From contig JAEUKU010000011.1 of assembly GCA_016794075.1 (NCBI GenBank), positions 1 to 13,137 of the forward strand: a DNA stretch of 13,137 nt, written 5' to 3'. The notes under the pieces are model-generated. The model searched no databases, was not told where the DNA came from, and worked only from the letters and a program-made list of their open reading frames with translations. A program made the position numbers and the translations under genes. Positions 5,356-12,295 of the stretch are shown here, piece by piece; the first letter of the stretch is position 1, and the number at the start of each line of letters is the position of its first letter. This DNA is from Rhodospirillaceae bacterium. GTDB lineage: Bacteria > Pseudomonadota > Alphaproteobacteria > Dongiales > Dongiaceae.

Positions 5356-6663
5356 TCACTCCAGCAGCGAACGTCGCGACACCACGAACTCCTCCACCGC
5401 GCCGGCGAAGGCGTCGACCTCTTCCTCGGTCGTCGGCAGCATCAGGGCGATGAAGCCGCGGCGCGCCATGTATTTGCCGGCGGCGATCAAATCGAGGTGC
5501 ATCAGGTTCTGCAGCTTGGTGCGGCGCTCGGCCTCGGCGGGGTCGAGGTCGCCGGGCTGGTGCACGTCGTTGCGGGTGAAATGCAGCCCGACGAAGGAGC
5601 CGACACCGGTCGCCTTCAGTCCCACGTCATGCCGCTTGGCGATCTCGTTCACGGCGTTGCGCAGGCGGTCGCCCTTGCGGTTCAGCAGGCCGATCGCCTG
5701 CGCGGTCAGCAGCTTGCGCAGGCCGGCGAGGCCGGCGGCCATCGACAGCACGTTGTTGTTGAAGGTGCCGGCATGGGGGAAGGAATCGGCGCGGTCGGGG
5801 TCGAAGCGCGTCATCAGATCCATGCGCCCGCCGAAGGCGCCGAAGCTCAAGCCACCGCCCAGATACTTGCCGAGCGTGGTCATGTCCGGCGTCACGCCGA
5901 CCATGGCCTGGTAGCCGCCGGTGGAGAGGCGCGAGGTCATCACCTCGTCGAAGATCAGCACCACGTTGTGCTCGCTGCAGGCCTGGCGCAGGGCGAACAG
6001 GAAATCGCGATCGGCCGGCAGGCAGCCGCCGCCGCCCAGCATCGGCTCGACGATCACCGCCGCCAGATCGGCGGCATGCGCGCGGATCATCGCCGCGGCG
6101 CCCTCGGCATCGTTGTAGGTCGCGGTCAGCCAGGGGATCGGCAGATTGAGCGGCATGCCGCCGGCACGGAAATAGAGCACGCCGCCGTGATAGCCGCCCT
6201 GGAAGGTGAGCACGGCCGATTTTCCGGTGACGGCGCGCGCCGTCTGGATGGCGAAGATGTTGGCCTCGGTGCCCGAATTGCAGAAGCGAAGCAGCTGGAT
6301 CGAGGGGAAGCGGTCGCGGATGGCCTGCGCCAGATCGGCCTCGTACTGGTTCGGACCGCCGAGCACAATACCGCCTTCGAGCGCGTCGCGAATCGCCTGT
6401 CGGATGACCGAGTTGGAATGGCCATAGAGCCCGGCCGAATACTCGCCGAGGAAGTCGGTATAGGCGTGGCCGTCGAGGTCGATCAGGGTCACCCCGTCGC
6501 CCTTGGCCCAGGCCAGGGGGAAGGGGGTGTAGTGCAGCACGGTCCGGGTATTGCCTCCTGGCATGGTGGTGCGGGCGAAGGCATGGCGGGCGCCGCTTTT
6601 CGGATTGTCGGCGGTATAGCGCGCCTCTGCTTCGGCGAGGGCGCTGTCCAGGGAGGTGTTCAT
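5356..6663 (-). CDS. Class III PLP aminotransferase, probably beta-amino-acid (beta-phenylalanine-like)
   Basis: 435 residues from ATG 6663-6661, with AGGA about 9 bases upstream; a 51-residue upstream extension of the frame covers the promoter region and is rejected. The protein has all parts of the GSA-aminomutase-like branch of fold-type I enzymes: N129-S-G-T-E-A-N for the PLP phosphate, G-G-Y-H-G (156-160), D239 in I-F-D-E-V-M-T-S-R, and Schiff-base Lys266 in T-T-L-G-K-Y-L-G-G-G. Automatic annotation may name it HemL. From memory, it matches Variovorax paradoxus beta-phenylalanine aminotransferase (434 aa) better: G-x-N-x-R-x-V-L with Arg40 (VpAT Arg41), D-E-V-M-T-S-R-L, S-F-G-A-F-G-G-R, G-T-F-N-N-N-V, and R402-G-F (VpAT Arg398). 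It would move an amino group from a beta- or other amino acid to a 2-oxo acid. It is divergent from the peptide importer, suggesting use of imported amino compounds. Exact substrate is uncertain. Confidence 0.85.
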   Translation of the reverse strand: MNTSLDSALAEAEARYTADNPKSGARHAFARTTMPGGNTRTVLHYTPFPLAWAKGDGVTLIDLDGHAYTDFLGEYSAGLYGHSNSVIRQAIRDALEGGIVLGGPNQYEADLAQAIRDRFPSIQLLRFCNSGTEANIFAIQTARAVTGKSAVLTFQGGYHGGVLYFRAGGMPLNLPIPWLTATYNDAEGAAAMIRAHAADLAAVIVEPMLGGGGCLPADRDFLFALRQACSEHNVVLIFDEVMTSRLSTGGYQAMVGVTPDMTTLGKYLGGGLSFGAFGGRMDLMTRFDPDRADSFPHAGTFNNNVLSMAAGLAGLRKLLTAQAIGLLNRKGDRLRNAVNEIAKRHDVGLKATGVGSFVGLHFTRNDVHQPGDLDPAEAERRTKLQNLMHLDLIAAGKYMARRGFIALMLPTTEEEVDAFAGAVEEFVVSRRSLLE

Positions 6664-6728
6664 GCTCGGAAATCCTGTGTGGGATTGGGCACTTGCCGGG
6701 TCCGGCGGGGCTGCGCTACTCTCAAAAC

Positions 6729-6738
6729 CTGTATACAG
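6729..6738. promoter_or_regulatory. Palindromic operator candidate CTGTATACAG (GntR/FadR-type)
   Basis: A perfect 10-bp palindrome lies in the 171-bp divergent region, 65 bases before the aminotransferase start and 96 bases before the peptide-binding-protein start. Its TGTATACA core fits the t-n-GT-...-AC-n-a form of GntR-family (FadR subgroup) operators, regulators common near amino-acid and peptide catabolic genes. It also overlaps a possible minus-strand promoter: TTCAAG (6758-6753), 17-base spacer, TATACA (6735-6730), which would start transcription near 6723 for the aminotransferase. No regulator gene is in the window. Function is inferred. Confidence 0.4.
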
Positions 6739-6739
6739 C

Positions 6740-6771
6740 TTTCCGGTCGCGCCTTGAAGCTTGGCCGGAAA
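6740..6771. repeat. Inverted repeat in the oppA leader/promoter region
   Basis: TTTCCGG (6740-6746) and CCGGAAA (6765-6771) are exact inverted copies; as RNA the stem extends by a G-U and a C-G pair to 9 bp around a 14-base loop. It lies just beside the CTGTATACAG palindrome. It may be a second protein-binding dyad or part of a 5' leader structure of the opp operon. A possible plus-strand promoter, TTGGCC (6761-6766), 17 bases, CAACAT (6784-6789), overlaps it but is weak. Little more can be said. Confidence 0.3.
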
Positions 6772-6834
6772 TGCGAACGAGGGCAACATAAGCCAATCCG
6801 GCACAAGAATCGGCACCTACAGGGAGAAGAGATT

Positions 6835-8439
6835 ATGAGACATCTGTCAGCGCGCGGGCTCGGCAAGTCTTTGCTGAGCGCGGCGATCGTTGCGGCTACG
6901 CTGGCCATCTCGCCGGCCAGCGCGGAAGTGGTCCTGAATCGAGGCTTCGGCGCTTCGCCCGACACGCTCGACCCGCATATCAATTTCGGCGCGCGCGAAG
7001 GCTGGATCCAGGACGACATGTACGAGGGCTTCGTCGCCTACGACACCAAGGGCAACATCGTCCCGGGCGCGGCGGAGAAATGGGAAGTCAGCGACGACGG
7101 GCTGACCTGGACCTTCCATCTGCGCGACGGCCTGAAATGGTCGAACGGCGACCCGCTGGTGGCGCAGGATTTCGTCAATGCCGTCATCCGCCAGCTCGAG
7201 CCGAAGACCGCCTCGCCGCGCGCCTATTACTTCTACTCGACGATGCAGATCGTCGGCGCCGCCGATTTCAACGCCAAGGAAGGCGGCGACCCCACGACCG
7301 TGGGCGTCACCGCGCCGGACGACAGGACCGTGGTGATCAAGCTCATCAACCCGTTCCCGAACATGCTCTATTTGATGGGCTCCTACTACGTGCCGCCGCT
7401 GCACAAGCCGAGCTTCGATAAGTTCGGCGGCGACTTCATCAAGCCGGAGAACATCGTCAACAACGGCGCCTACAAGATGTCCGAAATGGTGCCGCAATCC
7501 CACGTCACGCTGGTCAAGAACGAGAACTACTGGGGCGCCGCCGATGTCAAGATCGACAAGGTCGTCTACGTGGTGACCGAGGACGACCAGACCGAACTGA
7601 AGCGCTACAAGGCGGACGAGCTCCACACCACCAACGAGGTGCCGAGCGACCAGCTCGACGCCTTGAAGGGCGAGCTCGGCGATCAGCTGCGCATCACCAC
7701 CTATGTCGAATCCCAGTATCTGAGCTTCAATATCACCAAGGCGCCCTTCGACAACATCAAGGTGCGCCAGGCGATCGCCCTCGGCATCGACCGGCAGGTG
7801 CTGCAGGACAAGATCCTGAAGGCCGGCTACCAGGTGAATTGCGGCTACAGCCCGCCCAACGACCCGCGCTATCCGCAGCCGCAGGTGCCGGAATGCAGCG
7901 GTACCCAGGCCGAACGATCGGAGAAGGGCAAGGCGCTGCTGGCCGAGGCCGGCTTCGGCCCCGACAACCCGCTGACGCTCACCATCGACACCACCACCGA
8001 CAACACGGCCAAGAAGCAGTCCGAAGGCATCGCGCTGATGCTGAAGCAGAACCTGGGCGTCAATGCCAAGGTGAACGCGCAGGAATTCCAGGCCTGGATG
8101 GATACCTTCTATGCGGGCAGCTGGGAGGTGTTGAACGACAACCTGGTGGGCGACATGCCTGGACCGGAATCGCATCTCTCCTACATGCGGCCGAGCGCCG
8201 AATCCGGCTACAGCTGGAAGAGCGACGAATACGAAAGCCTGATGGACCAGGCCGCCGCGGAGGCCGACATCGCCAAGCGCTACGCTACGCTGGCGGCGGC
8301 GGAGAAGGTGCTGCTGGACTACTATCTGGTGACGCCGCTCAACGTCACCACCTCGCGGCACCTGGTGAAGCCGTCGGTGAAGGGCTGGGACGACAACATG
8401 CTTGACGTCCATCCCACCAAGCTGATCACGCTCGAGTAA
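6835..8439 (+). CDS. oppA: Oligopeptide ABC transporter, periplasmic substrate-binding protein
   Basis: 534 residues from ATG 6835, preceded by AGGGAG at 6821-6826 (8-base spacing). The frame is open far upstream, but that stretch is antisense to the aminotransferase gene and is not part of this protein. A Sec signal peptide covers residues 1-30 (K-S-L-L core, A-S-A before Glu31). The mature part is a family 5 solute-binding protein: G-A-S-P-D-T-L-D-P-H at the start, V-P-G-A-A-E-K-W-E-V-S-D-D-G-L-T-W-T-F, L-K-W-S-N-G-D-P, L-E-P-K-T-A-S-P, N-G-A-Y-K-M, N-E-N-Y-W-G and K-V-R-Q-A-I-A-L-G-I-D-R. These match the OppA rather than the DppA group. Cys336 and Cys354 flank a Pro-rich insert and could form a disulfide. 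It delivers peptides to OppBC. A strong hairpin separates it from oppB. Ligand specificity cannot be read from sequence. Confidence 0.93.
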   Translation: MRHLSARGLGKSLLSAAIVAATLAISPASAEVVLNRGFGASPDTLDPHINFGAREGWIQDDMYEGFVAYDTKGNIVPGAAEKWEVSDDGLTWTFHLRDGLKWSNGDPLVAQDFVNAVIRQLEPKTASPRAYYFYSTMQIVGAADFNAKEGGDPTTVGVTAPDDRTVVIKLINPFPNMLYLMGSYYVPPLHKPSFDKFGGDFIKPENIVNNGAYKMSEMVPQSHVTLVKNENYWGAADVKIDKVVYVVTEDDQTELKRYKADELHTTNEVPSDQLDALKGELGDQLRITTYVESQYLSFNITKAPFDNIKVRQAIALGIDRQVLQDKILKAGYQVNCGYSPPNDPRYPQPQVPECSGTQAERSEKGKALLAEAGFGPDNPLTLTIDTTTDNTAKKQSEGIALMLKQNLGVNAKVNAQEFQAWMDTFYAGSWEVLNDNLVGDMPGPESHLSYMRPSAESGYSWKSDEYESLMDQAAAEADIAKRYATLAAAEKVLLDYYLVTPLNVTTSRHLVKPSVKGWDDNMLDVHPTKLITLE

Positions 8440-8453
8440 CAGACTGGTCCGAT

Positions 8454-8481
8454 GCGCCCCGGCGGGTTTCCGCCGGGGCGC
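8454..8481 (+). terminator. Strong hairpin between oppA and oppB (attenuating terminator or mRNA stabiliser)
   Basis: A perfect 12-bp stem, GCGCCCCGGCGG (8454-8465) with its complement at 8470-8481, closes a GTTT loop. It begins 14 bases after the oppA stop and ends 16 bases before the oppB ATG. Only a weak T-rich tail follows (8485-8489), so it probably allows read-through. Such hairpins after binding-protein genes usually protect the upstream mRNA or cut downstream transcription, giving more binding protein than permease. It also leaves oppB with a poor ribosome-binding site. Confidence 0.65.
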
Positions 8482-8497
8482 AGGTCTTTCCGGCGCC

Positions 8498-9418
8498 ATG
8501 TTCACCTTCGCCATCCGACGCATCCTCGGCGCGATCCCGACGCTGTTCGCGCTGATCACGATTTCCTTTTTCATCATGCGCGTCGCGCCGGGTGGCCCGT
8601 TTTCGACCAACCGCAAGCTGACCGAGGCTGTCCTCGCCAACCTCAACAAGGCCTATCACCTGGACGAGCCGCTCTGGATGCAGTTCGGCAGGTATCTCTG
8701 GGGCCTGGCGCAGTTCGATTTCGGCCCGTCGATGAAGTACCGCGACTACTCGGTGACCGAGTTGATCGTGCAGGGCCTGCCGGTTTCGCTGGAGGTTGGC
8801 TTCTGGGCCATGCTGCTCGCGACCATGATCGGCATCGCGCTCGGCATCGCCGGCGCGCTACGCCGCAACGGCGCCACCGATTTCACCGCCGGCGTCGTCG
8901 CCATGGTCGGCATCGCCGTGCCGACCTTCGTCATCGGTCCGCTGCTGCAGACCCTGTTCGGGCTGCAGCTCGGCTGGCTGCCGGTCGCCGGCTGGGACGG
9001 GTCCTGGCTCGCCAAGATCCAGCCGATTCTCGTGCTCGCCTTGCCCAACATCGCCTATATCTCGCGGCTCACCCGAGGCAGCATGATCGAGAGCCTGCGC
9101 ACGAACTACGTGCGCACCGCGCGGGCGAAAGGCATCGGCGCGCAACGCGTGATCTGGAAACATGCTTTGACCGGGGCGATGCTGCCGGTCATCGCCTATC
9201 TCGGCCCGGCGACGGCGATCACCGTCACCGGCTCCGTGGTGATCGAGCAGATCTACGGCATCCCCGGCATCGGCCGCTATTTCGTCGAGGGCGCCAGCAA
9301 CCGCGACTATCCGCTGGTGATGGGCGTCACCATTCTTTATGGCGGCATCGTCATCCTGGCCAACATCGTGACCGACGTCCTCCGTGGCGTGATCGACCCG
9401 AAGGTGAGCTATGAGTGA
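8498..9418 (+). CDS. oppB: Oligopeptide ABC transporter, permease subunit
   Basis: 306 residues from ATG 8498, the same length as E. coli OppB. The N-terminus (F-A-I-R-R-I-L-G-A-I-P-T-L-F-A-L-I-T-I-S-F-F) is the first membrane helix typical of OppB, followed by M-R-V-A-P-G-G-P-F and the periplasmic stretch with K-A-Y-H-L-D-E-P and F-G-P-S-M-K-Y-R-D-Y-S-V. About six membrane segments can be traced. The EAA coupling loop is at residues 198-225 (E-S-L-R-T-N-Y-V-R-T-A-R-A-K-G), and the C-terminus has Y-G-I-P-G-I-G-R-Y-F-V and V-I-D-P-K. It pairs with OppC to form the inner-membrane peptide channel. The ribosome-binding site is weak. The gene overlaps oppC by 8 bases, implying coupled translation. 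Confidence 0.95.
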   Translation: MFTFAIRRILGAIPTLFALITISFFIMRVAPGGPFSTNRKLTEAVLANLNKAYHLDEPLWMQFGRYLWGLAQFDFGPSMKYRDYSVTELIVQGLPVSLEVGFWAMLLATMIGIALGIAGALRRNGATDFTAGVVAMVGIAVPTFVIGPLLQTLFGLQLGWLPVAGWDGSWLAKIQPILVLALPNIAYISRLTRGSMIESLRTNYVRTARAKGIGAQRVIWKHALTGAMLPVIAYLGPATAITVTGSVVIEQIYGIPGIGRYFVEGASNRDYPLVMGVTILYGGIVILANIVTDVLRGVIDPKVSYE

Positions 9419-10313
9419 CGTTCCCGCCGGCACGATCGAAGCGACGCTCGAACGCGCCGAGCAGCCGGGCCTCAGCCCGATCCGCGCCTCCTGGCGCCGT
9501 TTCTGTCGCAACCGGCTGGCGCTCGGCAGCCTGGTCATCCTCGGCCTCATCGCGCTCCTCTGCTTCGCCGGGCCGCTGTTCTTTCCCTATGGCGTCGAGG
9601 ATGCCGATTTCGAGAACATCTCGGCGCCGGTCAATCTGTTCTCCGCGCATCCCTTCGGCACCGACGATTTCGGGCGAGATCTGCTGCTGCGGGTCCTGGA
9701 CGGCGGGCGGGTATCGCTGGCCGTGGGTTTCGTCGGCGCGCTTGCCGCGGTCTTCATCGGCGTGATTTACGGCGCGACCTCGGGCTATGTCGGCGGGCTG
9801 CTGGACAATGTCCTGATGCGCACGGTCGACGTGCTCTACGGCATTCCCTATTTCTTCCTGGTGGTGCTGATCAACCTGCTGGTCGGCCGCACCACGGCGG
9901 GATTGTTCGTTTCCATCGTGGTGGTGCTGTGGCTGACGCCGGCGGTGATCGCCCGCGGCCAGGCGGTGTCGCTGCGCCACCGCGAATTCGTCGATGCGGC
10001 GCGGGCGGGCGGCATGACCGAATGGCAGATCATCCTGCAGCACATCGTGCCGAACTCGCTCAACGTGGTGATCGTCTATTCCAGCCTGCTGGTGCTGGAG
10101 GTGATCATCACCGAATCCTTCCTCAGCTTCCTCGGCCTCGGCGTCCAGGCGCCTGCCAGTTCCTGGGGCTCGCTGATCGACGCCGGCGCGCGGTCGATCG
10201 AGACCGATCTGCGCCTGCTGCTGCTGCCGGGCGGCTTCCTGGTGGCGACGCTGTTCTGCCTCAACTTCGTTGCCGACGGATTGCGCGATGCTTTCGACCC
10301 CAATGAGCGCTGA
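9411..10313 (+). CDS. oppC: Oligopeptide ABC transporter, permease subunit
   Basis: 300 residues from ATG 9411 with AAGGTGA at 9401-9407 as ribosome-binding site; it overlaps the oppB stop in ATGAGTGA. E. coli OppC has 302. A cytosolic N-terminal tail leads to R-R-F-C-R-N-R-L-A-L-G-S-L-V and the first membrane helix. Then come H-P-F-G-T-D-D-F-G-R-D-L-L-L-R, characteristic of OppC/DppC, and G-G-R-V-S-L-A-V-G. The EAA loop is at about residues 192-215 (E-F-V-D-A-A-R-A-G-G). The C-terminal E-S-F-L-S-F-L-G-L-G-V and W-G-S-L-I motifs follow, ending with D-G-L-R-D-A-F-D-P. It is the second half of the peptide channel. Confidence 0.95.
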   Translation: MSDVPAGTIEATLERAEQPGLSPIRASWRRFCRNRLALGSLVILGLIALLCFAGPLFFPYGVEDADFENISAPVNLFSAHPFGTDDFGRDLLLRVLDGGRVSLAVGFVGALAAVFIGVIYGATSGYVGGLLDNVLMRTVDVLYGIPYFFLVVLINLLVGRTTAGLFVSIVVVLWLTPAVIARGQAVSLRHREFVDAARAGGMTEWQIILQHIVPNSLNVVIVYSSLLVLEVIITESFLSFLGLGVQAPASSWGSLIDAGARSIETDLRLLLLPGGFLVATLFCLNFVADGLRDAFDPNER

Positions 10314-11298
10314 TCCGCTCGGCCGCCAGGTCGCCGCGCCGATCCTTTCGGTGCGGGAGCTCTGCGTCGACTTCAAGCTCGAGCACGGCATCGTGCGCGC
10401 GGTGGACGGCGTCAGCTTCGACGTACGGCGCGGGGAGGTGCTGGGCATCGTCGGCGAATCCGGCTCGGGCAAGAGCCAGATCTTGATGGCGGCGATGGGC
10501 CTGACCGCGGTCAACGGCAAGTGCTCGGGCAGCGTGACGTTCGAGGGGCGTGAGATCCTGAACGCATCGCCCGAGAAGCTCGACAAGATCCGCGGCTCGT
10601 CGATGTCGATGATATTCCAGGACCCGATGACTTCGCTCAATCCCTATATGCGGGTGCAGGACCAGCTGGCCGAGGTGCTGACCGCACACCAGGGCAAGAG
10701 CCGGAAGGAGGCGATCGACATCGCCGTCGAGATGCTGGAGCGGGTGCGCATTCCCGATGCCGCCCGGCGCATCTCGCTCTATCCGCACGAATTCTCCGGC
10801 GGCATGCGCCAGCGGGTGATGATCGCCATGGCGCTGTTGTGCCGGCCGGCGCTGCTCTTCGCCGACGAGCCGACCACGGCGCTCGACGTCACCGTCCAGG
10901 CGCAGATCCTCGACCTGCTCAGCAACCTGGTGCGCGACCTGAACGCGGCGGTGGTGATCGTGACGCATGATCTTGGCGTCATCGCGCGCATGTGCGACCG
11001 GGTGATGGTGCTCTATGGCGGCCGGGTGATGGAGGAGGCGGCCATCGACGATTTGTTCGAGGCGCCGCGCCATCCCTATTCGCAGGGGCTGATGGCGGCG
11101 ACACCGCGCCTCGACGACGACGTGGCGCATGACCTGCGTACGATTCCGGGCGCCCCGCGCGCACTGACAGGCAAGATGGGCGGCTGCCCCTTCGCGCCGC
11201 GCTGCGAGCGGCGGATCGAACGCTGCACCATCGAGACTCCGGCGCTGCTGCGCGGCGCCGGCGGGCGTGCCGCCGCCTGCCACCTGGTAACGCCGTGA
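10303..11298 (+). CDS. oppD: Oligopeptide ABC transporter, ATP-binding protein D
   Basis: 331 residues from ATG 10303, overlapping oppC by 11 bases; an in-frame ATG at 10288 is a less likely start. Walker A is G-E-S-G-S-G-K-S-Q (51-59), the Q-loop F-Q-D-P-M-T-S-L-N-P, the signature F-S-G-G-M-R-Q-R-V, Walker B L-F-A-D-E-P-T-T-A-L-D, and the switch His is in V-T-H-D-L-G-V. The C-terminal OppD/DppD extension carries Cys295, Cys301, Cys308 and Cys326, the arrangement that holds a [4Fe-4S] cluster in this subfamily. With OppF it forms the heterodimeric motor on OppBC. Confidence 0.95.
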   Translation: MSADPLGRQVAAPILSVRELCVDFKLEHGIVRAVDGVSFDVRRGEVLGIVGESGSGKSQILMAAMGLTAVNGKCSGSVTFEGREILNASPEKLDKIRGSSMSMIFQDPMTSLNPYMRVQDQLAEVLTAHQGKSRKEAIDIAVEMLERVRIPDAARRISLYPHEFSGGMRQRVMIAMALLCRPALLFADEPTTALDVTVQAQILDLLSNLVRDLNAAVVIVTHDLGVIARMCDRVMVLYGGRVMEEAAIDDLFEAPRHPYSQGLMAATPRLDDDVAHDLRTIPGAPRALTGKMGGCPFAPRCERRIERCTIETPALLRGAGGRAAACHLVTP

Positions 11299-11308
11299 GG
11301 AGGCGCCG

Positions 11309-12283
11309 ATGAGCGAAGCGCTGCTCAGCGTCAAGGATCTCAAGGTCCATTTCCCGCTCGGCAAGGGCCTGCTCGGCGGCGCCGGCGGCGTGGTCAAGGC
11401 CGTCGACGGCATCTCCTTCGACCTCAGGCCCGGCGAGACGCTCGGCATCGTCGGGGAATCCGGCTGCGGCAAGTCCACCTTGGGCCGCGCCATCCTGCGC
11501 CTGACCAGGACGACGGAGGGGCAGGTCGTCTGGCTGGGGCAGGATTTCCTCGGCCTCGACAAGAATTCCCTGCGCGAGGCGCGCCGCGACCTGCAGATCA
11601 TCTTCCAGGATCCGCTGGCCTCGCTCGACCCGCGCATGACCATCGGCGCCATCATCGCCCGGCCGCTCAAGACCTTCTGCCCAGATCTCGGCAAGGCGGA
11701 GATCGACAAGCGGGTGAAGGAGGCGATGGCCCAGGTCGGCCTGGCGCCGGAGATGATGCGGCGTTATCCGCACGAATTCTCGGGGGGCCAGTGCCAGCGC
11801 ATCGGCATCGCGCGGGCGATGATCCTGCGCCCCAAGCTGATCGTCTGCGACGAGCCGGTCTCCGCCCTCGACGTCTCGATCCAGGCGCAGATCATCAACC
11901 TGCTGCGCACGCTGCAGGCGGAGCTCGGCCTGTCGCTGCTGTTCATCTCGCACAACCTCAGCGTGGTGCGGCATATCAGCCATCGGGTGATGGTGCTCTA
12001 TCTCGGCAAGGTGATGGAGATCGGCGCGCGCGAGGCGTTCTACGCCAATCCGATGCATCCCTATTCCAAGGCGCTGATCTCCGCCATTCCGCTGCCCGAC
12101 CCGAAGGCCGAGCGGGCGCGCGAGCGGATCACCCTGCAGGGCGACCTGCCGTCGCCGATCAAGCCGCCGGAAGGCTGCCGATTCTGCACCCGCTGCCCGA
12201 TCGCGACCGAACTCTGCCATGCCAGCGAGCCGCCCTTGAGCCCCCGGGCCGACGGCCGGCTGGTGGCCTGCCATCACGCGTGA
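11309..12283 (+). CDS. oppF: Oligopeptide ABC transporter, ATP-binding protein F
   Basis: 324 residues from ATG 11309 with an excellent ribosome-binding site (GGAGG, 11299-11303, 5-base spacing) that begins right after the oppD stop. Walker A is G-E-S-G-C-G-K-S-T (49-57), the Q-loop F-Q-D-P-L-A-S-L-D-P, the signature F-S-G-G-Q-C-Q-R-I-G-I-A-R-A, Walker B I-V-C-D-E-P-V-S-A-L-D, and the switch His in I-S-H-N-L-S-V. The Cys in the signature is usual for OppF, not a defect. The C-terminal tail carries Cys290, Cys293, Cys296, Cys303 and Cys321 around P-P-E-G-C-R-F-C-T-R-C-P, consistent with an iron-sulfur site. It is the partner of OppD. The S9 peptidase gene starts 12 bases after its stop. Confidence 0.95.
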   Translation: MSEALLSVKDLKVHFPLGKGLLGGAGGVVKAVDGISFDLRPGETLGIVGESGCGKSTLGRAILRLTRTTEGQVVWLGQDFLGLDKNSLREARRDLQIIFQDPLASLDPRMTIGAIIARPLKTFCPDLGKAEIDKRVKEAMAQVGLAPEMMRRYPHEFSGGQCQRIGIARAMILRPKLIVCDEPVSALDVSIQAQIINLLRTLQAELGLSLLFISHNLSVVRHISHRVMVLYLGKVMEIGAREAFYANPMHPYSKALISAIPLPDPKAERARERITLQGDLPSPIKPPEGCRFCTRCPIATELCHASEPPLSPRADGRLVACHHA

Positions 12284-12295
12284 TATCGAGCATCA

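Noticed and set aside
6113..6135. Search for a second gene, CRISPR array, tRNA or toxin-antitoxin pair inside or near the aminotransferase region.
   Set aside because: No direct-repeat/spacer pattern, cloverleaf or small gene with a ribosome-binding site was seen here or elsewhere in the window.
5176..6834. A long plus-strand open frame running into oppA, suggesting a 1087-residue fusion protein.
   Set aside because: It passes through the intergenic repeat and then antisense to the aminotransferase gene; the signal peptide and ribosome-binding site at 6835 mark the true oppA start.
6847..8649. A 600-codon minus-strand open frame opposite oppA.
   Set aside because: It is the GC-rich antisense shadow of oppA: low-complexity Arg/His/Val/Gly-rich translation, no family resemblance, and it runs through the oppA-oppB hairpin.
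11790..11835. Cys within the OppF ABC signature (S-G-G-Q-C-Q-R) as a possible defect.
   Set aside because: E. coli OppF has the same residue as far as I recall; it is a subfamily feature.
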